Positions 5,704 through 10,011 of a stretch of DNA of 10,011 nucleotides are shown piece after piece; within the stretch, counting starts at the first letter, position 1, and the number at the start of each line of letters is the position of its first letter. The notes beneath the pieces were generated by a model. It had not been told where the DNA came from. It made no database searches and saw only the letters and a program-made list of their open reading frames with translations. Made by a program: the position numbers and the translations under genes. This stretch comes from an uncultured Clostridia bacterium (lineage in GTDB: Bacteria; Bacillota; Clostridia; TANB77; CAG-508). Location of the stretch: contig CANQTJ010000056.1 in NCBI GenBank assembly GCA_947626705.1, positions 1 to 10,011 of the forward strand, read 5' to 3'.

Positions 5704-6471
5704 TTTTTCATATTTTATAACTTCAATATTACTATTTTTACTTCTTTCCACCATACAATTATAAATTTTATTTCTTAAATTTTCTTGCTGTTCTTTTGGT
5801 GTTAAATCTTTATCTGGGAAAAAAGGTCCATCAATATAAGACACTATCTTTACCTTTTTATTATCTTTTCCATAACTTTTATATGTGTTAGTCATACAAA
5901 ATGAAGGTGTTTTTAATTTTACAGGATATTTAAATGATACTGACTTAAATGGTCTTATTTTTGTATAATATGGCCATATATGTGCTTCTGGAAAAATAGT
6001 TATTGATTTTCCACTTTTTATTCTCTTTTCTATTGTTTCTAAAAAATTTTTCATTGCTTCCTTATTATCTGGAATTGGTATAGCTCCTAGCATTTGAACA
6101 ATATTACCAAGAAATTTCATAGATACATTTTCTGGATTAACTATAAGATAATTTATTTTTGGATATACTGCATTACTTATTAAAAATGTATCAGCAAAAC
6201 TTTGAGTATGATTTCCATATATAAAATATCCCTTTTTTTTATATTTTTTTATTTTTTCTTTTTCTATATATTTTTTTTTAAATTTAATTTTGGCATATAA
6301 ATATTTTATAGGTACACTTATTATATTTTGTAAAAGGAATGCACAAGCATTCCATATTACATTTTTATGTATATATTTATAATTTTCATCAATCTTTTTA
6401 GGTGTTATTTTAACTTTTGAAAATTCTTCATTTAATTCATCTTTATAATAAATAACTTTTTTATTATTCAT
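5680..6471 (-). CDS. PlsC-like acyltransferase (HX5D variant)
   Basis: A 263-residue protein of the glycerolipid acyltransferase (LPLAT) superfamily, which moves acyl groups from acyl-CoA or acyl-ACP to a hydroxyl. Seen: hydrophobic segment about 40-58, a Lys-rich strip 61-82, then the active-site block GNHTQSFADTF and the second block TIFPEAHIWPY (158-168). The catalytic His88 and Asp94 are five residues apart instead of the usual four (HX4D), and FPEG is FPEA. GAIPIP (129-134) fits the usual inter-motif strand. It is the last gene of the - strand operon, overlapping the preceding acyltransferase by eight bases (ATGAATAA), with only a weak GAAGAAG ribosome site, so it likely depends on translational coupling. 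The substrate is unknown; a glycolipid precursor is plausible from context. Confidence 0.85.
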   Translation of the reverse strand: MNNKKVIYYKDELNEEFSKVKITPKKIDENYKYIHKNVIWNACAFLLQNIISVPIKYLYAKIKFKKKYIEKEKIKKYKKKGYFIYGNHTQSFADTFLISNAVYPKINYLIVNPENVSMKFLGNIVQMLGAIPIPDNKEAMKNFLETIEKRIKSGKSITIFPEAHIWPYYTKIRPFKSVSFKYPVKLKTPSFCMTNTYKSYGKDNKKVKIVSYIDGPFFPDKDLTPKEQQENLRNKIYNCMVERSKNSNIEVIKYEKVELKCSN

Positions 6472-7387
6472 TTGCTACTTCTTCTTTCATCGTTGTATAT
6501 TCAAGTGGAATTTTATAAAATTCTTCATAAATATTTTTCCAAATTTCAAAATTCTGGTTTAACATATTTTCTGTATTTTCTTTTGCATTTAAGTTTTGAT
6601 TTGGATATATTGGTTCACTTATATTAACTATATACTCTTGAACTGGAAATCCGTCTTCTCCAATAATTTTACTATCTTCCATAGTTATAAATATTGGTAT
6701 AATTGGCACATTGTTCCTTGTAGCTAATTTAAAAGCTCCATGTTTTAATGGCTTTGGCTTTCTGTAATTCCACCATAAGCTTTGTTCTGGATATATTAGT
6801 ATAAAATCTCCTTTTTGTAATATTATATCAACAGCTTTCATAAATTCTACCATTGTTCTCTTATTCGAGCTTAATGGTAATGTATCACAATTTCTAAATA
6901 AAAATCCATAAAGTCCTGGAAAATTAGTATAATTTCCTTCTCTTATAACTTTATATAATTTTTTTGTTTCTATTTGACCTGATAATCTAAATACCTTTTC
7001 TATTGTAAAACAATCAAATGGATTAAAATGATTACATGTAACAACAGCTCCTGTATTTATTTTACTTAGATTTTCTATTCCATTTATTTGTTTAATAATT
7101 AATTTATTATTTTTTAATAAATCATCTAAAAATTTTTCACCTACTTTATTTGCAAATACTCTTTTTATTTTACTTGTCATTTTTGTTCTTAAATAATCTA
7201 TATTTTCTGGAGTTAAAACTATTGTTGGTGGATCATCTTCTGCATCTATATCAAATTTTCCTTCTTTTTCAAGTATTTCTATCTTTTTTAATACATTCAA
7301 TCTGTCTTCTGACTTTTTTAATATATTTTCTTGATTATATGTATTATCCTTTTTTATTGATTTAGTTAGCTTTTTTACTGATTTCAT
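6464..7387 (-). CDS. PlsC-like acyltransferase (canonical HX4D)
   Basis: A 307-residue LPLAT-superfamily acyltransferase with an N-terminal charged extension of about 100 residues before the catalytic core. Motif I is CNHFNPFDCF with His120 and Asp125, the standard HX4D pair. Motif III is IYPEQSLWW (198-206), followed by KPLKHGAFKLA, and NVPIIPIFI closes the core. YPEQ replaces the usual FPEG. The start at 7387 has AGGAG eight bases upstream (7396-7400). That site overlaps the stop codon region of the preceding GT8 gene, indicating coupling. A longer in-frame start at 7414 would overlap that gene and lacks a ribosome site. The core differs clearly in sequence from the second acyltransferase, so the two probably do different acylations. 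Confidence 0.87.
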   Translation of the reverse strand: MKSVKKLTKSIKKDNTYNQENILKKSEDRLNVLKKIEILEKEGKFDIDAEDDPPTIVLTPENIDYLRTKMTSKIKRVFANKVGEKFLDDLLKNNKLIIKQINGIENLSKINTGAVVTCNHFNPFDCFTIEKVFRLSGQIETKKLYKVIREGNYTNFPGLYGFLFRNCDTLPLSSNKRTMVEFMKAVDIILQKGDFILIYPEQSLWWNYRKPKPLKHGAFKLATRNNVPIIPIFITMEDSKIIGEDGFPVQEYIVNISEPIYPNQNLNAKENTENMLNQNFEIWKNIYEEFYKIPLEYTTMKEEVANE

Positions 7388-7391
7388 AAAA

Positions 7392-8327
7392 CTATCTCCT
7401 ATTAAACCTATCATCGCCTACACAGTTAGCTTCTTTTTGTGCAATTTCTAAAAGTCTTTTGCTATTTTCTCTATCAATTTTTTTATCTTCTTCTGTATAA
7501 TTTTCTTTAATTTTCTGTATTGTTTCTAAAAATTCAGTTTCTTTTGCATATTTCCAAAAATATTTTTGATATAAAATATCATCAAAATGCCATGGTTTAT
7601 ATGCTAAATTATAATGAATTAATTTTATATCTTCTTCTTTTATTTCATCTCCTGGTATTGGCATTTTATTCCATTCTTTTTTTAATAAAGTTACTCGTCC
7701 TTTACATAGTCTATTTAAATAATCTTGGTCTTGCGCTACTGTAAACTTTACTGTTTCTAATAAATATAAAAATTTTTCTTGAAATTTGAATTCTCTAAGT
7801 TCTTTTAAGTTCATTAATAGAATACCTGCATTAAAATAATTTTTATAACTTGAAATTCCTACGACCTTTTCCACATAATCTTTAAAAATGTCTATATTTT
7901 GTACAGCTCCATCAGGAATACCAGCAACTAAATTATCTCCCATTTGTGAATTGTATAAATCTGCAACATCGGATAAAAATACTATATCGCTATCTAAATA
8001 TAATGCTTTATCATATTGTGTAAAAATTTCTGGTATAAATAGTCTAAAATATGTAGTTTTTGTATAATAATCACGTGTATATAATTTATCTTTTATTTTA
8101 TCTATATAATCATTAACTAATACAAATTGTATTTTTATATTTTCTTTTTCATATTTAATAATTTTCTCTTTATTTTCTTCACATATATTTGTATATAATA
8201 TTCTAATATTATAATAATTTTCTTTTGATGAATGTTCTACCAGTGATTGCATTGCAACTGCTAAAAAAGGTATATATCCATCATCTACTGCAAAAAATAT
8301 TGGTATTTCATTTAAATTTTTATTCAT
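7392..8327 (-). CDS. Glycosyltransferase family 8 protein (first copy)
   Basis: GT8 enzymes are retaining, metal-dependent transferases that use UDP-sugars (LgtC and glycogenin are models). In 311 residues: N-terminal nucleotide-binding strand IPIFFAVDDGYIPFLAVAMQ, RDYYTKTTYFRLFIPEIF, the DxD metal site ALYLDSDIVFL (D112, D114), FNAGILLMNL (165-174), AQDQDYLN (198-205), and HYNLAYKPW (238-246), which is the LgtC-type HxGxxKPW closing motif. No signal or membrane segment is visible, so it should be cytosolic and act on a lipid or protein at the inner membrane face. It overlaps the upstream GT8 gene by eight bases (ATGAATAA), with AAGGGGA as ribosome site inside that gene's 3' end. Sugar and acceptor cannot be told from sequence. 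Confidence 0.92.
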   Translation of the reverse strand: MNKNLNEIPIFFAVDDGYIPFLAVAMQSLVEHSSKENYYNIRILYTNICEENKEKIIKYEKENIKIQFVLVNDYIDKIKDKLYTRDYYTKTTYFRLFIPEIFTQYDKALYLDSDIVFLSDVADLYNSQMGDNLVAGIPDGAVQNIDIFKDYVEKVVGISSYKNYFNAGILLMNLKELREFKFQEKFLYLLETVKFTVAQDQDYLNRLCKGRVTLLKKEWNKMPIPGDEIKEEDIKLIHYNLAYKPWHFDDILYQKYFWKYAKETEFLETIQKIKENYTEEDKKIDRENSKRLLEIAQKEANCVGDDRFNRR

Positions 8328-9162
8328 TTATTTTTTCCCCTTTATTCGTTTCATATTGTTTTTTTAATTTTATATATTCATTTAAATCTTCATCAAATGT
8401 ATGGCATTTTAATATATTATGTACTTCTTCTATATTCCATTGTTTATAATTCTCTGTATGAGGATATGGTTTCCACATAAGTCTTTTGCAAAAATGACAA
8501 ATAACTGTATCTTTCTTGTCAAATTTTGACTGTTCATTATATATTCTTGGTAACAAAAGTTTTTTTGTCGTAGCTTTATATATTGCATCTTGGTCTGCAA
8601 ACAACATTTTTTTAGTTCTTATTAAATTTCTAGCTTTTTTTAATAAATTAGTTTCTTTTATTTTTTTCATATTTAACAATAACATTCCTGCATTTATATA
8701 ATCTGGCCATATAAATACTGAACCGTATTTTTCCTTTACAGCTGCATACTCATACTCTGTAATATCTATATTATATAACTTTGAAATATCATCTCCTGCC
8801 ATCATATCTATATCAAGATATAAAATTTTATCTGGCATTTCTGGAACTAAATCTACTAACAATCTAAGCAATGTATATGGCGTACAATATGCATTCTCGT
8901 TTTTACAATAACCAAATTCTTTTTCATATAAATCTGTAACATCAACTTTTTGTACTTTGTTTTGTTCATTTTTAGACTTAACAACTTCATCTAAAAATTC
9001 TATTTGCTCATCTTTAATTGATGTATATTCTTTTCTTATTCTAGTTATTTCTGCTGTAAATATATACACATTTATATTTTCTTTAGTTTTATTTACTATA
9101 GATATTAATTGTGTAAGTGCTCCATCAAAAACTTTTTCATTTCCACATAAAAGTAAATTCAT
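8320..9162 (-). CDS. Glycosyltransferase family 8 protein (second, divergent copy)
   Basis: A 280-residue GT8 relative. Seen: short N-terminus MNLLLCGNEKVFDGALTQLI, where the GT8 start is compressed; PYTLLRLLVDLVP (95-107); DxD metal site ILYLDIDMM (D117, D119); YINAGMLLLNM (155-165); FADQDAIYKA (188-197); and CHFCKRLMWKPY (222-233), which replaces the HxGxxKPW closing motif. It is clearly a paralogue of the downstream GT8 but far from identical, so the pair may add two different sugars or linkages. The start at 9162 has GGGGA a few bases upstream. The gap to the preceding membrane-protein gene is 19 bases. Ten Tyr/Cys-rich positions around 85-96 are unlike the sister gene. Confidence 0.9.
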   Translation of the reverse strand: MNLLLCGNEKVFDGALTQLISIVNKTKENINVYIFTAEITRIRKEYTSIKDEQIEFLDEVVKSKNEQNKVQKVDVTDLYEKEFGYCKNENAYCTPYTLLRLLVDLVPEMPDKILYLDIDMMAGDDISKLYNIDITEYEYAAVKEKYGSVFIWPDYINAGMLLLNMKKIKETNLLKKARNLIRTKKMLFADQDAIYKATTKKLLLPRIYNEQSKFDKKDTVICHFCKRLMWKPYPHTENYKQWNIEEVHNILKCHTFDEDLNEYIKLKKQYETNKGEKINE

Positions 9163-9181
9163 AACTTTCCCCTATTACTTT

Positions 9182-10011
9182 TTAATCTATTTTATTATAT
9201 ATTACATCAGTATTTTTTTCAATATTTTTACTCTTAAAAATATTTATTAATGTTATTATACCACTTATAATTATTAATAAATAAAAACTTATTCCCCTAT
9301 TTAACAATATTGCTCCATTAATCATATTTTGCGGTATTATTGATTTAAATATTTCTATAAATCCGCCCTCTGTTACTCCAACAGCACCTGGAGATGGAAT
9401 ACCTGAAACTGTTGCATATAACATTGATTGTATTGACACTATCTTTATAAAATTATATTCATTTAATCCAAATGAACAATATACCCAATATGTAATACTA
9501 TAAAATGCTATAAATTGTATATATGTAGTTAATATAATTTTTAATATTATTAACTTATTATTTTTTATATAATCACTACTATTTTGATATTTGCTTAACT
9601 CACTTTCTAATTTCATTTTTTTATCTTCTATATTTTTAATTTTTAATTTTTTCATCACTTTTATTAAAAAAACAATTAATTTATTTAATAATTTTTTTGA
9701 AAAAATTGCTATTAAAAGTAGAGTTAATGCACTTGCATTTAATAATATTCCTAATATAAAAAATACTATTAGTGTATTATTCAAATATTTATAATTAAAT
9801 ATAACACTTATTAATGCTATTGATATAGTTACTATTTGCATACTACTTAAGTTTATTAATAATGCCAATGTTGAATTTGCTATCGAAATATTTTCTTTAT
9901 ACATATAGTATATTTGCATTGGCTGTCCTCCACTAGCTGCTGGAGTTATTCCACTAAAAAAAAATCCTATTAAAGCATACTTTATATTTTTTAATAAATT
10001 TGACTTTTCAT
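9182..10011 (-). CDS. LPG_synthase_TM / UPF0104 polytopic membrane protein (N-terminus outside window)
   Basis: The frame is open to the window edge, so the protein continues upstream; 275 residues are visible. An internal ATG at 9919 is not the start, because the conserved block SGITPAASGGQP lies before it. The second signature GIPSPGAVGVTEGGF occurs later, and both are typical of the membrane domain of lysyl-phosphatidylglycerol synthase (MprF) and relatives, which flip lipids. At least five hydrophobic segments follow. It ends about 50 residues after that second signature, so it has no C-terminal aminoacyl-transferase domain: a stand-alone flippase-like protein. It is the first visible gene of the operon, 19 bases before the GT8 genes, suggesting translocation or export of the lipid those enzymes make. 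A run of nine A's on the + strand (9956-9964) encodes three Phe. Confidence 0.88.
   Translation of the reverse strand, partial: EKSNLLKNIKYALIGFFFSGITPAASGGQPMQIYYMYKENISIANSTLALLINLSSMQIVTISIALISVIFNYKYLNNTLIVFFILGILLNASALTLLLIAIFSKKLLNKLIVFLIKVMKKLKIKNIEDKKMKLESELSKYQNSSDYIKNNKLIILKIILTTYIQFIAFYSITYWVYCSFGLNEYNFIKIVSIQSMLYATVSGIPSPGAVGVTEGGFIEIFKSIIPQNMINGAILLNRGISFYLLIIISGIITLINIFKSKNIEKNTDVIYNKID

Noticed and set aside
9182..10011. Full MprF lysyl-phosphatidylglycerol synthase
   Set aside because: The protein ends soon after the membrane domain; the catalytic C-terminal domain that adds lysine is absent.

Overview
The window is a very AT-rich stretch of a low-GC, probably spore-forming Firmicute, most likely in the class Clostridia. 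The evidence is the A/T-ending codon use, the strong AGGAGG-type ribosome binding sites, the tig-clpP-clpX order, the Zn-finger form of L28, and a SpoVM-like peptide next to rpmB. Bacillus subtilis also has spoVM beside rpmB. No genus can be named from this sequence alone.

Left end (1-731): the 3' part of an M14 zinc-carboxypeptidase gene on the + strand, broken by a +1 frameshift near 168. It is followed by a perfect hairpin terminator and a degenerate hexanucleotide tract before the convergent clpX. Positions 732-4112 (- strand) carry the proteostasis genes trigger factor, ClpP and ClpX. A hairpin and a good promoter sit between tig and clpP, so clpPX can probably be transcribed apart from tig.

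Middle (4134-5640): tig and rpmB diverge from a shared 150-bp region with one promoter each. rpmB ends in two hairpins. On the other strand lie two tiny genes: a 49-residue membrane protein and a 24-residue SpoVM-like peptide. A divergent region with a long AT-rich inverted repeat then leads to nth, endonuclease III, which has all its catalytic and Fe-S residues.

Right end (5641-10011, all - strand): five tightly packed genes. In transcription order they are a polytopic LPG-synthase_TM/UPF0104 membrane protein (cut by the window edge), two GT8 glycosyltransferases and two PlsC-type acyltransferases. They overlap or nearly touch, and two junctions use the identical 8-base overlap ATGAATAA. I infer a cell-envelope glycolipid or glycopolymer pathway: sugar addition by the GT8 enzymes, acylation by the PlsC enzymes, and possibly lipid translocation or modification by the membrane protein. 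The product is unknown, and this is the least characterised system in the window.

No rRNA, tRNA, CRISPR array or insertion sequence was recognised, and no gene-free stretch exceeds about 210 bases.
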